NCBI GenBank assembly: GCA_000759755.1
Contig: BBMW01000010.1
Span: forward strand, 124,001-188,000
From: Citrobacter werkmanii NBRC 105721
GTDB lineage: Bacteria; Pseudomonadota; Gammaproteobacteria; Enterobacterales; Enterobacteriaceae
Reading direction: 5' to 3'
DNA length: 64,000 bases
The notes below the pieces were generated by a model. It was not told the origin of the DNA, did no database searches, and was given only the letters and a program-made list of their open reading frames with translations. A program made the translations under genes and the position numbers. Positions 17,449 through 28,086 of this stretch are shown piece by piece; the stretch's first letter is position 1, and every line of letters begins with the position of its first letter.

Positions 17449-18183
17449 TTAGATGAAGCTTTTCAAACCAAGGTAACTATTAAGTGTTACCGTACGTACC
17501 CGATGTATGGTAATCAAATCCTGTTGTTCGAGTGATTTTAATGAGCGGCTGACGGTCTCAATTTTAAGGTCGAGATAACTGGCAATTTCTTCCCGGGAAA
17601 AAGGCAATCGAAGCGTCGTTTCCGGTCTGCCAATGCGCAAATGCATCTCGTAAAACTCCACCAGGAAAGCGGCGATTCTGGCCTCCGCGTGCTTATTCGC
17701 ATAACGCCGCAATTTCTCCACAATGAACCCATTATCTCTGCACAGAAACTTGATGACTGCTGCGGCCACTGAAGGATCCTTCTCTGCGACCTTGAACAAC
17801 CGCGCGATGTCGATATGGCAAACTTCCGCAGTCGTTGCAGCCCTGATGGTGGTCAGATACGTTCTCCCTTCGACTGCATCCAGCGCCATGATATCCCCCG
17901 GAACATAAAAGCGGCTGATCAAAACGTTATCGCCACATTCCACGCTGGACTTGCAATACCCCTCATGAATCACAAAAAGCATCTCAGCGGTTTCATCCTG
18001 CCGAGCGAGAATCTCACCTGCTTTAAACTTCCTTCTTTTGTCTATTAACCTGTACTCATTATCACGATCAATCACCGATCCCTTTGGACACAGCGAACAA
18101 TGGCGGGGTGGAAACGGATTGCCGAGCGGCACAACAGGAATGCTAAGTTTGTGAATATCCGATTTCACGCAACAACTCCTCAT
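17449..18183 (-). CDS. CRP/FNR-family transcriptional regulator
   Basis: A 244-residue regulator: a cyclic-nucleotide-binding-like beta-roll (about 50-135), dimerisation helix, and a C-terminal winged HTH (FSREEIASYLDLKIETVSRSLKSLEQ). The recognition helix ETVSRSL keeps the E..SR arrangement of FNR, which reads TTGAT half-sites. Cysteines resemble FNR only in part: HC29SLC32 matches the CxxC of the [4Fe-4S] motif and C122 (EVCHI) matches the distal ligand, but the cysteine normally six residues after CxxC is missing; C4, C5, C77, C83 and C148 are additional. It occupies the place where E. coli has ecpR before ecpA and probably controls the fimbrial operon. Whether it senses oxygen cannot be decided. 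Confidence 0.85.
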   Translation of the reverse strand: MRSCCVKSDIHKLSIPVVPLGNPFPPRHCSLCPKGSVIDRDNEYRLIDKRRKFKAGEILARQDETAEMLFVIHEGYCKSSVECGDNVLISRFYVPGDIMALDAVEGRTYLTTIRAATTAEVCHIDIARLFKVAEKDPSVAAAVIKFLCRDNGFIVEKLRRYANKHAEARIAAFLVEFYEMHLRIGRPETTLRLPFSREEIASYLDLKIETVSRSLKSLEQQDLITIHRVRTVTLNSYLGLKSFI

Positions 18184-18371
18184 AAAAATGAGACTGATTC
18201 TAATAGAACGGGCGTTAGGAACAATACGTGAACCGCAGACCAGGAAAATTCATTCCAGACAGGGAAAATTCTGTGCTAGCTCACTTTTCTGGCACAAACG
18301 AGAATATGAATAAATATAGTCTGCTGCGGATGATTAAAAACGCAGAGCTGAAACGAACGCAGGTATGGCAA

Positions 18372-18465
18372 AGAAGGTTAAAACAAACCGGGCGATGCAT
18401 TACTGGCCTTGCGAATCAAACGCCTGTTTTGCATCACCCGGTTTCAATTACGCGCGAATGGTGTC
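18372..18465 (-). repeat. Right direct repeat: 3' end of proA with its terminator
   Basis: Genuine proA terminus (last five codons DTIRA and stop at 18448-18450) plus 76 bp downstream. Its diverged copy is at 7807-7901. Together they flank the fimbrial insertion. Confidence 0.85.
18378..18444 (-). terminator. proBA terminator hairpin
   Basis: AAACCGGGCGATGC (18385-18398) pairs with GCATCACCCGGTTT (18431-18444) with one G-T type mismatch; on the minus strand the stem is followed by TGTTTTAACC. The loop of about 32 nt is long for a terminator. Confidence 0.6.
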
Positions 18466-19698
18466 GTCGCCGAAGCCAATCCACTTATATGTGGTCAGTG
18501 CTTCAAGCCCCATTGGGCCACGCGCGTGCAGTTTTTGCGTACTCACCGCCACTTCAGCCCCCAGTCCAAACTGGGCGCCATCGGTAAAACGGGTGGAAGC
18601 ATTCACGTACACGGCAGAAGAATCAACTTCATTCACGAAACGGTTGGCGTTGCTGAGCGTGCGCGTCAGGATAGCGTCTGAGTGCTGGGTGCCGTGTTCA
18701 CGAATGTGCGCGATAGCACCATCCATATTTTCGACCACCACAACGTTCAGATCCAAAGACAGAAACTCGTTATCCAGCTCTTCCGGTTTCAGCGGCACCA
18801 GTTTGGCCGGGCCATGCAGTACCTGCATCACGATTTCGTCGCCGTGCAGCGTAACACCGCTTTCCGCCATCTTTTGGCTTAACGCAGGCAGGAAACGCTC
18901 AGCGATATCCTGATGCACCAGCAAGGTCTCCACGGTATTACAGGTGCTCGGACGCTGGGTTTTGGCGTTGACGATAATCTTCAGCGCTGGAGCGATTTCA
19001 GCAGAATCATCCACATAAATATGACACACGCCTATGCCGCCGGTGATGACCGGGATAGTCGACTGCTCACGACACAGCTTGTGCAGGCCCGCGCCACCGC
19101 GTGGGATCAGCATATCGATGTACTTATCCATACGCAGCATTTCAGTGACCAGCGCGCGATCCGGGTTGTCGATCGACTGCACCGCTGCTGCGGGTAAACC
19201 GCAGGCTTCCAGCGCCTTTTGGATCACCGCCACGGTCGCCGCGTTAGTCCGGTAAGTCTCTTTCCCGCCGCGCAGGATCGCCGCATTACCAGTTTTCAGG
19301 CACAGGGAGGCAACATCAACGGTAACGTTAGGACGCGCTTCATAAATCACTCCAATCACGCCCAGCGGGACGCGACGGCGCTCGAGACGCAGGCCGCTAT
19401 CCAGCAGGCCCCCGTCAATCACCTGCCCGACCGGGTCAGCAAGATTACACACCTGACGCACATCATCAGCAATCGCTTTCAGGCGCGCAGGGGTCAGTGC
19501 CAGGCGGTCGAGCATCGCTTCGCTCAGACCATTTTCACGCGCCTGTTCTACATCCTGCTTGTTAGCGCTAAGGATACTTTCCATTTGCGCTTCCAGCTCA
19601 TCGGCTATTTTTTCCAGCACGCGATTTTTTTCGCGGCTGGAGAGCAGCGCCAGCTTGTATGACGCAGCTTTGGCAGCAATGCCCATTTGTTCCAGCAT
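18448..19698 (-). CDS. proA: Gamma-glutamyl phosphate reductase
   Basis: A 416-residue enzyme of proline synthesis that reduces gamma-glutamyl phosphate, made by ProB, to glutamate semialdehyde with NADPH. It belongs to the aldehyde dehydrogenase superfamily; the catalytic cysteine lies in [13 protein letters not shown] and the nucleotide-binding region in [21 protein letters not shown]. It ends [14 protein letters not shown], like E. coli ProA, and is of normal length. It follows proB by 11 nt. The 3' end is the target of the inserted island but the reading frame is intact. Confidence 0.98.
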   Translation of the reverse strand: MLEQMGIAAKAASYKLALLSSREKNRVLEKIADELEAQMESILSANKQDVEQARENGLSEAMLDRLALTPARLKAIADDVRQVCNLADPVGQVIDGGLLDSGLRLERRRVPLGVIGVIYEARPNVTVDVASLCLKTGNAAILRGGKETYRTNAATVAVIQKALEACGLPAAAVQSIDNPDRALVTEMLRMDKYIDMLIPRGGAGLHKLCREQSTIPVITGGIGVCHIYVDDSAEIAPALKIIVNAKTQRPSTCNTVETLLVHQDIAERFLPALSQKMAESGVTLHGDEIVMQVLHGPAKLVPLKPEELDNEFLSLDLNVVVVENMDGAIAHIREHGTQHSDAILTRTLSNANRFVNEVDSSAVYVNASTRFTDGAQFGLGAEVAVSTQKLHARGPMGLEALTTYKWIGFGDDTIRA

Positions 19699-19709
19699 AT
19701 GCCTGTTCC

Positions 19710-20813
19710 TTAACGGGTAATCATGTCGTCGCGATGGACAGCAACCGGGCCGTATTCATAGCCAAGGATGGTGTCAATCTGCTGTGAGTGGTGTCCGGCA
19801 ATACGGCGAAGCGCGTCGCTGTTATAGCGGGTCACGCCGTGGGCGATATCGCGCCCTTCGAGATTGCAGATACGAATCACTTCACCACGAGAAAAGTTGC
19901 CTGTCACGCTTTTAATGCCTTTTGGCAGTAATGAACTGCCGCGTTCCAGGATCGCAGCGGTAGCCCCCTCATCGACGGTAATTTCCCCGGCAGGCGGCGC
20001 GCCGAAAATCCAGCGTTTACGGTTCTCCAGCGGAGAGGCCTGAGCATGAAAACGCGTCCCAACGGAAACGCCTTCCATCACATCACCAATCACGCCCGGC
20101 TTGCTGCCCGCGGCAATAATAGTGTCGATTCCGGCGCGGCACGCGACATCTGCGGCCTGCAATTTAGTGCCCATACCGCCCGTTCCCAGGCCAGAAACGC
20201 TGTCGCCGGCAATGGCGCGCAGCGCATCATCAATACCGTGAACGTCTTTAATCAGCTCCGCCTGCGGGTTGGTGCGCGGATCGGCAGTGAAAAGTCCCTG
20301 CTGATCGGTCAGCAACAGTAGCTTATCGGCTCCGGCCAGAATTGCCGCCAGCGCCGAGAGATTGTCATTATCGCCGACTTTAATTTCGGCGGTCGCCACC
20401 GCGTCATTCTCATTGATGACAGGAACGATGTTGTTATCCAGCAGCGCGCGTAAAGTATCGCGGGCATTAAGGAAGCGCTCACGGTCTTCCATATCCGCAC
20501 GTGTCAGCAGCATCTGCCCGATATGGATACCGTAAATAGAGAACAGCTGTTCCCACAGTTGAATCAATCGGCTCTGCCCTACCGCCGCCAACAGCTGTTT
20601 CGAGGCTATCGTCGCCGGGAGCTCAGGGTAACCAAGATGCTCACGCCCGGCGGCGATCGCGCCTGAGGTAACGATAACAATACGATGCCCTGCGGCATGG
20701 AGCTGCGCGCACTGGCGAACCAGTTCTACGATATGGGCGCGGTTCAGGCGGCGCGATCCGCCCGTTAACACACTGGTGCCAAGTTTTACCACCAGCGTCT
20801 GGCTGTCACTCAT
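19710..20813 (-). CDS. proB: Glutamate 5-kinase
   Basis: A 367-residue enzyme, the same length as E. coli ProB, catalysing the first, feedback-inhibited step of proline synthesis. An amino-acid kinase domain (residues 1-255, [46 protein letters not shown]) is followed by a C-terminal PUA domain (about 275-350, [25 protein letters not shown]). Start is [12 protein letters not shown] at 20813; the open frame to 20900 carries no family residues. First gene of proBA, divergent from phoE. Confidence 0.98.
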   Translation of the reverse strand: MSDSQTLVVKLGTSVLTGGSRRLNRAHIVELVRQCAQLHAAGHRIVIVTSGAIAAGREHLGYPELPATIASKQLLAAVGQSRLIQLWEQLFSIYGIHIGQMLLTRADMEDRERFLNARDTLRALLDNNIVPVINENDAVATAEIKVGDNDNLSALAAILAGADKLLLLTDQQGLFTADPRTNPQAELIKDVHGIDDALRAIAGDSVSGLGTGGMGTKLQAADVACRAGIDTIIAAGSKPGVIGDVMEGVSVGTRFHAQASPLENRKRWIFGAPPAGEITVDEGATAAILERGSSLLPKGIKSVTGNFSRGEVIRICNLEGRDIAHGVTRYNSDALRRIAGHHSQQIDTILGYEYGPVAVHRDDMITR

Positions 20814-21001
20814 GATTCTCTGCCATTCAAAATTGGGGAAAATGATATCAAACGAACGTTTTAGCAGGACTGGCCCCGGTTGCCAACAGCCAGCGCACAA
20901 AGCATGAAATTTTATTGCGCAGGATCAGCAAGCGTAGCGGCAGATTTTGACGCATTGATTACAGAAACATAAAAACACTCTTTTTTAAAAATATTCTTAC
21001 T

Positions 21002-21019
21002 TTGTCATAAAACGTTCAT
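21002..21019 (+). promoter_or_regulatory. Pho box before phoE
   Basis: TTGTCAT-AAAA-CGTTCAT: two 7-bp units spaced 11 bp apart, matching the PhoB consensus CTGTCAT-N4-CTGTCAT in most positions. It lies 84 bp upstream of the phoE ATG; phoE is a classic member of the Pho regulon. Confidence 0.65.
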
Positions 21020-21102
21020 TGCCAGACGTTAAAAACCTTCCTGTCTTTTAACGGGGATCACACCCAGTGAATATTAGCGCGTACTTTTAATCAGGAATGA
21101 AA

Positions 21103-22158
21103 ATGAAAAAGAGCACTCTGGCATTAGTGGTGATGGGGATTGTGGCGTCGGCATCCGTACAGGCAGCTGAAGTGTATAACAAGAACGGCAATAAACTGGA
21201 TCTGTATGGCAAAGTGAAAGCCATGCATTACATGACGGATTATGACAGCAAGGACGGCGACCAAAGCTATATCCGTTTAGGTTTTAAGGGCGAAACGCAA
21301 ATTAATGATGAACTGACGGGTTACGGTCGCTGGGAAGCAGAGTTCGCTGGCAATAAAGCTGAAAGTGATTCCAACCAGCAAAAAACACGTCTGGCCTTTG
21401 CCGGTCTGAAATTAAAAAATCTTGGCTCGTTTGATTATGGTCGTAACCTGGGCGCACTGTACGATGTAGAAGCATGGACCGATATGTTCCCGGAGTTCGG
21501 CGGCGATTCATCTGCGCAGACCGATAACTTTATGACCAAACGCGCCAGCGGCCTGGCGACTTACCGTAACACCGATTTCTTCGGCGTCGTGGATGGCCTG
21601 GATCTGACCCTGCAATATCAGGGTAAAAACCAGGACCGCGATGTGAAAAAACAGAACGGCGATGGTTTTGGTACATCCGTTACCTATGACTTTGGCGGTA
21701 GCGATTTCGCCGTAAGCGGCGCTTATACCAACTCCGATCGTACCAATCAGCAGAATCTGCAAACTCGCGGTACAGGCGATAAAGCAGAAGCCTGGGCAAC
21801 GGGTTTAAAATATGATGCTAACGATATCTATATTGCGACGTTCTATTCTGAAACGCGCAATATGACGCCGATTTCCGGCGGCTTCGCCAATAAAACACAG
21901 AACTTCGAAGCGGTTGTTCAGTACCAATTTGACTTTGGTCTGCGTCCGTCACTGGGTTATGTGCTGTCAAAAGGTAAAGATATTGAAGGCGTCGGCAATG
22001 AAGATCTGGTGAATTATATCGACGTTGGCGCTACGTATTATTTCAACAAAAATATGTCCGCGTTTGTCGATTATAAAATCAACCAGCTGGATAGCGACAA
22101 TAAACTGGGTATCAACGATGATGATATCGTTGCCGTCGGTATGGTTTATCAGTTCTGA
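21103..22158 (+). CDS. phoE: Phosphate-starvation outer-membrane porin PhoE
   Basis: A 351-residue general porin of the OmpC/OmpF/PhoE family, same length as E. coli PhoE. Signal peptide [21 protein letters not shown], then [20 protein letters not shown], the PhoE-type loop 3 with [17 protein letters not shown], and the terminal GMVYQF. It forms trimers favouring anions such as phosphate. An in-frame ATG two codons upstream (21097) exists; the start at 21103 gives the known length. Divergent from proB and convergent with crl. Confidence 0.97.
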   Translation: MKKSTLALVVMGIVASASVQAAEVYNKNGNKLDLYGKVKAMHYMTDYDSKDGDQSYIRLGFKGETQINDELTGYGRWEAEFAGNKAESDSNQQKTRLAFAGLKLKNLGSFDYGRNLGALYDVEAWTDMFPEFGGDSSAQTDNFMTKRASGLATYRNTDFFGVVDGLDLTLQYQGKNQDRDVKKQNGDGFGTSVTYDFGGSDFAVSGAYTNSDRTNQQNLQTRGTGDKAEAWATGLKYDANDIYIATFYSETRNMTPISGGFANKTQNFEAVVQYQFDFGLRPSLGYVLSKGKDIEGVGNEDLVNYIDVGATYYFNKNMSAFVDYKINQLDSDNKLGINDDDIVAVGMVYQF

Positions 22159-22168
22159 TTTAGGATAA

Positions 22169-22206
22169 AAAATGCCGGATGGGGTTGCGCCGCCATCCGG
22201 CATTTT
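22169..22206. terminator. Bidirectional REP-like terminator between phoE and crl
   Basis: AAAATGCCGGATGG and CCATCCGGCATTTT form a perfect 14-bp stem with T-runs on both strands. The core TGCCGGATGG is a REP-type sequence. It sits between the two convergent stop codons. Confidence 0.85.
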
Positions 22207-22214
22207 ACTGTTCA

Positions 22215-22673
<459 letters not shown>

Positions 22674-23918
22674 TTAACACAATCTCTGATTGATCCACTT
22701 GGTTATTTCTTGCAGTCCTTTGTCAAAATTGCGATACACCGGGTTGAATGGAATCTCCAGCAGCTTACCGTCAGAAGATGACGAGGTGATTAAACGCGAC
22801 TCCTCTTCCGGGCTAAACGGATCATTTTTCCAGAACCCCGACAGCATTGGCGTCGGGCAGCGTCGACCGAGCAGTCCCTGCACTTTTAATGAATAGCGAT
22901 TAAGCTCAACGCGCAGCGCTTCATCGGAAGCGTCATGCATCCCCAGGCGGCTGGCCAGAACGTCAAGATACATTTCCGGGACGCTTGCCTGACGCTGCGG
23001 GTCACTCAACAGCGCATGTACAACCGGTCCCAGGCAGGCCACCGCCTTCAGCCGTGACGACTCCAGATACGCCAGGCGTACCGCCACATTAGCGCCAAAA
23101 CGGAAACCGAAGGCCGCCACGCGGGTGTGATCCACCCACGGGACATTAGGCAGCGCCTTTAATACATGCTGATGTAGCAGGCTGGAATCCTGAGTCAGTT
23201 TCCATTTTGATGAGAATCCGACCGACGGCATATCCAGCGTCAACATGGCAATACCGCGCGGAGCAAAGTAGCGCTCATACAGGGTGTAGTAGTCCGTTTG
23301 CATGGAATCGAGACCGCCGCACATCAGTACCGTCGGGAACGGACCATCGCCTTTTGGCATATGCAGGAAGCCGGTTATCGGCGCGCCGCCAGCGACCGCG
23401 AATTCCATCTCACGCAGCGTGCCCGGCAGCCGTTGAGCGGCTTCTTCATAGGCGCGATTGGCCAGAGCCTGCGCCTGCTCTGCCAGCTCATCGCCTTTCA
23501 GGTGCGGATAAGCGGCAATGTTGTACAGCGTAGAGGCATGCAGCCAGTGGCGCCCGCTCACCTGTGGATCCTCCTCCATAGACGCTTTCTGTTGCCATTC
23601 CATCGCCTGCTTTGCCCACTCATAGATCCAGTTCCCGCCACGATAACCAATGACCGTGTCGTAGAGCTCTTTATCCGTGCGTTCGGCTTCGCTCATCACG
23701 ATACGCGCCTGTACTTCGAGGATTTCACGCGGATCGATGCCGCGCCAGATCCACATCAGGCGATTCACCATGCGATACCAGTGTGGGATTGTTTTGCCAT
23801 CCAGGGCAGATTGTACGGACGGCTGCGCGCCGTGATTAAAACGACGAACCAGCGTAGACGTTTCAGGGTGTTTGAAGCGGGGTTTGAACAGGACTTCGCT
23901 GAGGTTAGCTTGTGACAT
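22674..23918 (-). CDS. frsA: Fermentation-respiration switch protein FrsA
   Basis: A 414-residue alpha/beta-hydrolase-fold protein, same length as E. coli FrsA (YafA). Typical blocks are [67 protein letters not shown] and [21 protein letters not shown]. Reported to act with the unphosphorylated glucose PTS protein IIA-Glc to shift between respiration and fermentation. Start at 23918 ([13 protein letters not shown]) matches the family; the five extra codons upstream do not. Lies between crl and gpt as in E. coli. Confidence 0.97.
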   Translation of the reverse strand: MSQANLSEVLFKPRFKHPETSTLVRRFNHGAQPSVQSALDGKTIPHWYRMVNRLMWIWRGIDPREILEVQARIVMSEAERTDKELYDTVIGYRGGNWIYEWAKQAMEWQQKASMEEDPQVSGRHWLHASTLYNIAAYPHLKGDELAEQAQALANRAYEEAAQRLPGTLREMEFAVAGGAPITGFLHMPKGDGPFPTVLMCGGLDSMQTDYYTLYERYFAPRGIAMLTLDMPSVGFSSKWKLTQDSSLLHQHVLKALPNVPWVDHTRVAAFGFRFGANVAVRLAYLESSRLKAVACLGPVVHALLSDPQRQASVPEMYLDVLASRLGMHDASDEALRVELNRYSLKVQGLLGRRCPTPMLSGFWKNDPFSPEEESRLITSSSSDGKLLEIPFNPVYRNFDKGLQEITKWINQRLC

Positions 23919-24018
23919 TCTTGCAGCCTCCATGAATACTCATTAAGGCATAGTGTAACCTGATGGGGATTAATAAAGAACAACGCCCGGCATAGCCAGG
24001 CGTTGAAAGCGTTGCTGA

Positions 24019-24477
24019 TTAGCGACCAGAGATCGGCGGGACAAACACTACGCCCATATCCCAAGGCTGCTCAATCCAGGTATCCTGAGGGATATCAACA
24101 ATATAATCATTTACCAGCGGACGACCTGCCGGCTTAGCGAAAATAGTGACGAAATGCGCTTTAGGATACATTTCGCGGATCGCAACCGCGGTGCCGCCGG
24201 TGTCAACCAGGTCGTCGATGACGATAAAACCTTCACCGTCGCCTTCAGCACGCTTAAGCACTTTCAGCTCGCGCTGGTTGTCGTGATCGTAGCTGGAGAT
24301 GCATACGGTATCGACATGACGAATACCCAATTCACGCGCCAGCAATGCGCCCGGCACCAGACCACCACGGCTAACGGCAATAATGCCTTTCCATTGTTCA
24401 GAAGGCATCAGGCGGCTTGCCAGTTTACGTGCATGGATCTGCAACATGTCCCAGGTGACGACGTATTTTTCGCTCAT
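24019..24477 (-). CDS. gpt: Xanthine-guanine phosphoribosyltransferase
   Basis: A 152-residue purine-salvage enzyme converting guanine and xanthine (and weakly hypoxanthine) with PRPP to the nucleotides. The PRPP motif [17 protein letters not shown] and the start [23 protein letters not shown] match E. coli Gpt. Divergent from pepD; same length and order as in E. coli. Confidence 0.98.
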   Translation of the reverse strand: MSEKYVVTWDMLQIHARKLASRLMPSEQWKGIIAVSRGGLVPGALLARELGIRHVDTVCISSYDHDNQRELKVLKRAEGDGEGFIVIDDLVDTGGTAVAIREMYPKAHFVTIFAKPAGRPLVNDYIVDIPQDTWIEQPWDMGVVFVPPISGR

Positions 24478-24738
24478 GTGAAGTGTCCCAGCCTGTTTAT
24501 CTACGGCTAATTAATAAATTGAGGGTGAACCAGGTTGCGCGAGATTATAGAGATCTGACGCACTAAAAACCAGTGTTTCGCAGAATCCACGCCTCTTTTT
24601 GCATGCTTTATGCTAGCCGTCAGCGGAGAAAGTGGTATTCTCAATCGCATCGCGCAAGCCTGACTTGTGGTGTTTTTTATTCAGCTAACCCCGTGCCCTG
24701 CAAGCAAGTTTTGTAGGACATCGCCAAGGAGACTCAAC

Positions 24739-26196
24739 GTGTCTGAACTGTCTCAATTATCCCCGCAACCGTTGTGGGATATTTTTGCCAAAATCTGTTC
24801 TATTCCTCATCCGTCCTACCATGAAGAGCAGCTCGCTGAACATATTCTGAGCTGGGCCCAGGAGAAAGGTTTTCACGTCGAGCGCGACCAGGTCGGTAAC
24901 ATCCTGATTCGCAAACCTGCCACTGCAGGCATGGAAAACCGCAAACCGGTCGTTCTGCAGGCGCACCTGGATATGGTCCCGCAGAAAAACAACGACACCG
25001 TGCACGACTTCACCAAAGATCCTATCCAACCTTATATTGATGGCGAATGGGTGAAAGCCCGTGGCACCACGCTGGGTGCGGATAACGGCATCGGTATGGC
25101 GTCCGCGCTGGCCGTCCTGGCGGATGACAACGTGGTACACGGTCCGCTGGAAGTGCTGCTGACTATGACCGAAGAAGCGGGCATGGATGGCGCGTTCGGT
25201 CTGCAGGCTAACTGGCTGCAGGCAGATATCCTGATCAATACCGACTCTGAAGAAGAAGGTGAGATCTACATGGGTTGCGCTGGGGGTATCGACTTTACCT
25301 CAAACCTGCCACTGTCCCGTGAGGCGGTTCCGGCTGGTTTCCAGAGCTTTAAACTGACCTTAAAAGGTCTGAAAGGCGGTCACTCCGGTGGCGAAATCCA
25401 CGTCGGCCTCGGTAACGCGAATAAGCTGCTGGTACGCTTCCTGGCGGGCCACGCTGAAGAGCTGGATCTGCGTCTGATTGATTTCAACGGCGGCACGCTG
25501 CGTAACGCGATTCCACGTGAAGCTTTTGCGACCCTCGCCGTGGCTACTGATAAGGTTGATGCCTTAAAAGCGCTGGTTAACACTTACCAGGACATCCTGA
25601 AAAACGAACTGGAAGCCAAAGAGAAGAATCTGGTTCTGCTTCTGGATGCCGTAGCCAACGATAAAGCCGCGCTGACCGCACAGTCTCGCGATAGCTTTGT
25701 TCGTCTACTGAACGCCACCCCGAACGGCGTGATCCGCAATTCCGACGTAGCGAAAGGCGTGGTGGAAACCTCCCTGAACGTCGGTGTCGTGACCATGACT
25801 GACGATAATGTACAGATCCACTGCCTGGTTCGCTCGCTGATCGACAGCGGTAAAGACTACGTGGTAAGCATGCTGGATTCACTGGGCAAGCTCGCCGGTG
25901 CCAAAACCGAAGCCAAAGGCGCGTATCCTGGCTGGCAGCCGGATGCTAACTCTCCGGTTATGCACCTGGTTCGCGAAACCTATCAGCGTCTGTTCAACAA
26001 AACGCCGAACATCCAGATTATCCACGCCGGTCTGGAATGTGGTCTGTTCAAGAAACCGTATCCGGATATGGACATGGTTTCCATCGGGCCAACTATCACC
26101 GGTCCGCACTCCCCGGATGAGCAGGTTCATATTGAAAGCGTCGGCCACTACTGGACGCTGCTGACTGAACTGTTGAAGTCGATTCCGGCGAAGTAA
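24739..26196 (+). CDS. pepD: Aminoacyl-histidine dipeptidase (peptidase D)
   Basis: A 485-residue cytoplasmic M20-family dinuclear zinc dipeptidase that cleaves Xaa-His dipeptides such as carnosine. Metal-binding blocks are visible: VLQAHLDMVPQK, TTLGADNGIGMA, MTEEAGMDGAFG and DSEEEGEIYMG, plus the C-terminal HAGLECGLF. A GTG start at 24739 with a textbook AAGGAGA seven nt upstream gives exactly the E. coli length; the frame is open to 24667 but that part carries no family residues. Same start codon and context as E. coli pepD. Confidence 0.97.
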   Translation: MSELSQLSPQPLWDIFAKICSIPHPSYHEEQLAEHILSWAQEKGFHVERDQVGNILIRKPATAGMENRKPVVLQAHLDMVPQKNNDTVHDFTKDPIQPYIDGEWVKARGTTLGADNGIGMASALAVLADDNVVHGPLEVLLTMTEEAGMDGAFGLQANWLQADILINTDSEEEGEIYMGCAGGIDFTSNLPLSREAVPAGFQSFKLTLKGLKGGHSGGEIHVGLGNANKLLVRFLAGHAEELDLRLIDFNGGTLRNAIPREAFATLAVATDKVDALKALVNTYQDILKNELEAKEKNLVLLLDAVANDKAALTAQSRDSFVRLLNATPNGVIRNSDVAKGVVETSLNVGVVTMTDDNVQIHCLVRSLIDSGKDYVVSMLDSLGKLAGAKTEAKGAYPGWQPDANSPVMHLVRETYQRLFNKTPNIQIIHAGLECGLFKKPYPDMDMVSIGPTITGPHSPDEQVHIESVGHYWTLLTELLKSIPAK

Positions 26197-26210
26197 GTCT
26201 CTGTAATAAA

Positions 26211-26287
26211 TGCCGGATGGCGCTGCGCTTATCCGGCTTACGCGCTGATTTGTAGGCCGGATAAGGCGTTTACGCCGCTATCCGGCA
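26211..26287. repeat. REP/BIME element after pepD
   Basis: Two inverted REP units (TGCCGGATGGCGCTGCGCTT... and ...GGCCGGATAAGGCGTTTACG) face each other between the convergent pepD and dinB stops. Such elements stabilise upstream mRNA and bind gyrase or IHF. Confidence 0.85.
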
Positions 26288-26298
26288 ATACATCAGAG

Positions 26299-27354
26299 TT
26301 AAATTCCCAGCAGCAGTTGCCTTTCCAACTGTGGATCCAGCAGCGTGACGTGTAATCCCACCAGTCTCACGCCTCGCCCTCCCCGACGTTCATCCCAGGT
26401 TTTGTGCGCCGTCGCAATTAAGTCATCTTTACTTAAGCGCGGCCAGACGTGCTCCTGCGTGGTTTGCTGAAAATCATTAAACTTGAGTTTTATTCCCTGC
26501 CGGGCAATCAACAGATCCGGTTTTACCTTTGCCAGACGCCGTTCCAGTTCGGGATATAGACGCTCAATAATCTCCTCACATTCAGCCCATTCATGAATAT
26601 CTTCTGCCAGCGTACGCTCGACGCCGACTGATTTGCGCAGTCTGTCGTTGTTGACGTCGCGCTCATCAATACCCTGGCTGCGTTCCCACAACACGCGACC
26701 AAACTTACCAAACCGTTTGAGCAACATGGCCAGGTCGTATTTTTGAACATCCTCGCAGGTGCGCAACCCCATCGCTTCCAGCTTAGCGGCAGAAACTTTG
26801 CCTACGCCGGGTATTTTCCCTAACGGCAGCGTTCTGAGAAATTCGGGAACATCGGCGGGGGTAATAACATATTGCCCGTTGGGCTTATTGAGATCGGAGG
26901 CTATTTTTGCCAGAAACTTGACCGGCGCAATCCCGGCGGAGGCGGTTAACTGTAGCTCGTTGAAAATCGTCTGGCGGATCTCCCGCGCTATCAGCGTGGC
27001 GGAACCGTGACAGTGAGCGCTGTCGGTCACATCCAGATAGGCTTCATCCAGCGAAAGAGGTTCGATCAGCGAAGTATAACGGGAGAAGATCGCCTGAATC
27101 TGGCGGGAGGCTTCTTTATAAGCCTCGTATCGACCAGGCAATAACGTGAGATGCGGGCACAGTTTTAACGCCATTCCGGTCGGCATTGCGCTACGCACGC
27201 CAAATTTACGCGCCGGATAATTGGCAGTGCTGATAACCCCCCGGCGTTCACGACTGCCGCCAATAGCAATGGGAATGTCGCGCAGGGCTGGATTATCACG
27301 CATTTCCACCGCCGCGAAAAAACAGTCCATATCAACATGTATGATTTTGCGCAT
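26299..27354 (-). CDS. dinB: DNA polymerase IV
   Basis: A 351-residue Y-family translesion polymerase, same length as E. coli DinB. Catalytic acidic residues lie in [13 protein letters not shown] and [12 protein letters not shown]; the helix-hairpin-helix is [19 protein letters not shown]; the C-terminal [10 protein letters not shown] is the sliding-clamp-binding motif. It is SOS-induced, supported by a LexA box 18 bp upstream. Start at 27354 ([10 protein letters not shown]) is chosen over the ATG one codon earlier on family length. The yafNOP genes that follow dinB in E. coli K-12 are absent. Confidence 0.97.
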   Translation of the reverse strand: MRKIIHVDMDCFFAAVEMRDNPALRDIPIAIGGSRERRGVISTANYPARKFGVRSAMPTGMALKLCPHLTLLPGRYEAYKEASRQIQAIFSRYTSLIEPLSLDEAYLDVTDSAHCHGSATLIAREIRQTIFNELQLTASAGIAPVKFLAKIASDLNKPNGQYVITPADVPEFLRTLPLGKIPGVGKVSAAKLEAMGLRTCEDVQKYDLAMLLKRFGKFGRVLWERSQGIDERDVNNDRLRKSVGVERTLAEDIHEWAECEEIIERLYPELERRLAKVKPDLLIARQGIKLKFNDFQQTTQEHVWPRLSKDDLIATAHKTWDERRGGRGVRLVGLHVTLLDPQLERQLLLGI

Positions 27355-27372
27355 CACTCGCCCCCCACAACA

Positions 27373-27388
27373 CTGTTTAAGTATACAG
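27373..27388. promoter_or_regulatory. LexA box of dinB
   Basis: CTGTTTAAGTATACAG fits the LexA consensus CTGT-N8-ACAG exactly and lies 18 bp upstream of the dinB start. Confidence 0.9.
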
Positions 27389-27420
27389 TATTTTTATGGT
27401 GTGAGAAGTCTGATTATGCC

Positions 27421-28062
27421 TTACGCAGGACCATTCATAACGAAGCGCGCATCACACAGGTAGCGCACGATGTCCGTGGTCTTATGTTCTGCGGGATTAC
27501 CCGCCGTACTGACAAAAAGCTTATTCACTTTGCGAATCTTTGCCCGCAGCAATTTTTCGATCGTCATCAGGCGAAAGGCGTCATTTTCCACGCAGAAAAG
27601 CTCGTAGTCGCCCAGACGCTCTCCACAAATTTCACAATGATTCATCCAGTAACGTAGCCCGGTGGTTTTACTTTTATCCAGATAGTAATTGCTGGCTTTG
27701 ATGTTCTTTTTTATCTCTTCAGGCAGAGAATTAATGTGGAACAGAAAGGTATTCCGTCGAATAGGTTGCCAGCCTTTGCCATCCGGATCTTTTCTGATAA
27801 ACCGGGTAAACATCACTCCGTGAATATGGGTAAGCTGGTGGCAGTTCCAGCAGTGCATCTTCGAGGTAATCACCAGATAGTACGGCGCGACGATGTTAAA
27901 ACTGTCGGTGTTGTAGACATAGTCACGAAGCGCCTCGTTTAGCTCATGGGGTTCGATGTACCAGATCCCGGAAACTTTGTCGAAATGCGCGCCCTGACAG
28001 GCCACATCCGTGACGTTATCAGTATGAATATCCAATGGAATAATATGGGCTATATCTATCAT
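27421..28062 (-). CDS. Hypothetical protein with two CxxC zinc-type knuckles
   Basis: A 213-residue soluble protein lying between lafU and dinB. Residues 1-50 (MIDIAHIIPLDIHTDNVTDV...FDKVSGIWYIEP) resemble the small DUF5710-type fold often found in mobile-element proteins. CxxC pairs occur at CWNC and CEIC, suggesting a zinc site. No catalytic motif is recognised. Start at 28062 is preceded by AGGAAGG; the longer frame to 28095 is not supported. It follows lafU after a hairpin. Function unknown; I do not know whether it is part of the flagellar system. Confidence 0.65.
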   Translation of the reverse strand: MIDIAHIIPLDIHTDNVTDVACQGAHFDKVSGIWYIEPHELNEALRDYVYNTDSFNIVAPYYLVITSKMHCWNCHQLTHIHGVMFTRFIRKDPDGKGWQPIRRNTFLFHINSLPEEIKKNIKASNYYLDKSKTTGLRYWMNHCEICGERLGDYELFCVENDAFRLMTIEKLLRAKIRKVNKLFVSTAGNPAEHKTTDIVRYLCDARFVMNGPA

Positions 28063-28086
28063 ATTGCCTTCCTGCGGGATAATTTG

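Noticed and set aside
18385-18444. Possible integron attC site from the imperfect hairpin at the proA end
   Set aside because: No GTTRRRY core pairs or integrase; it behaves as a terminator next to the stop codon.
23298-23915. 205-residue open frame antisense to frsA
   Set aside because: Shadow frame within a conserved gene; amino-acid pattern has no domain.
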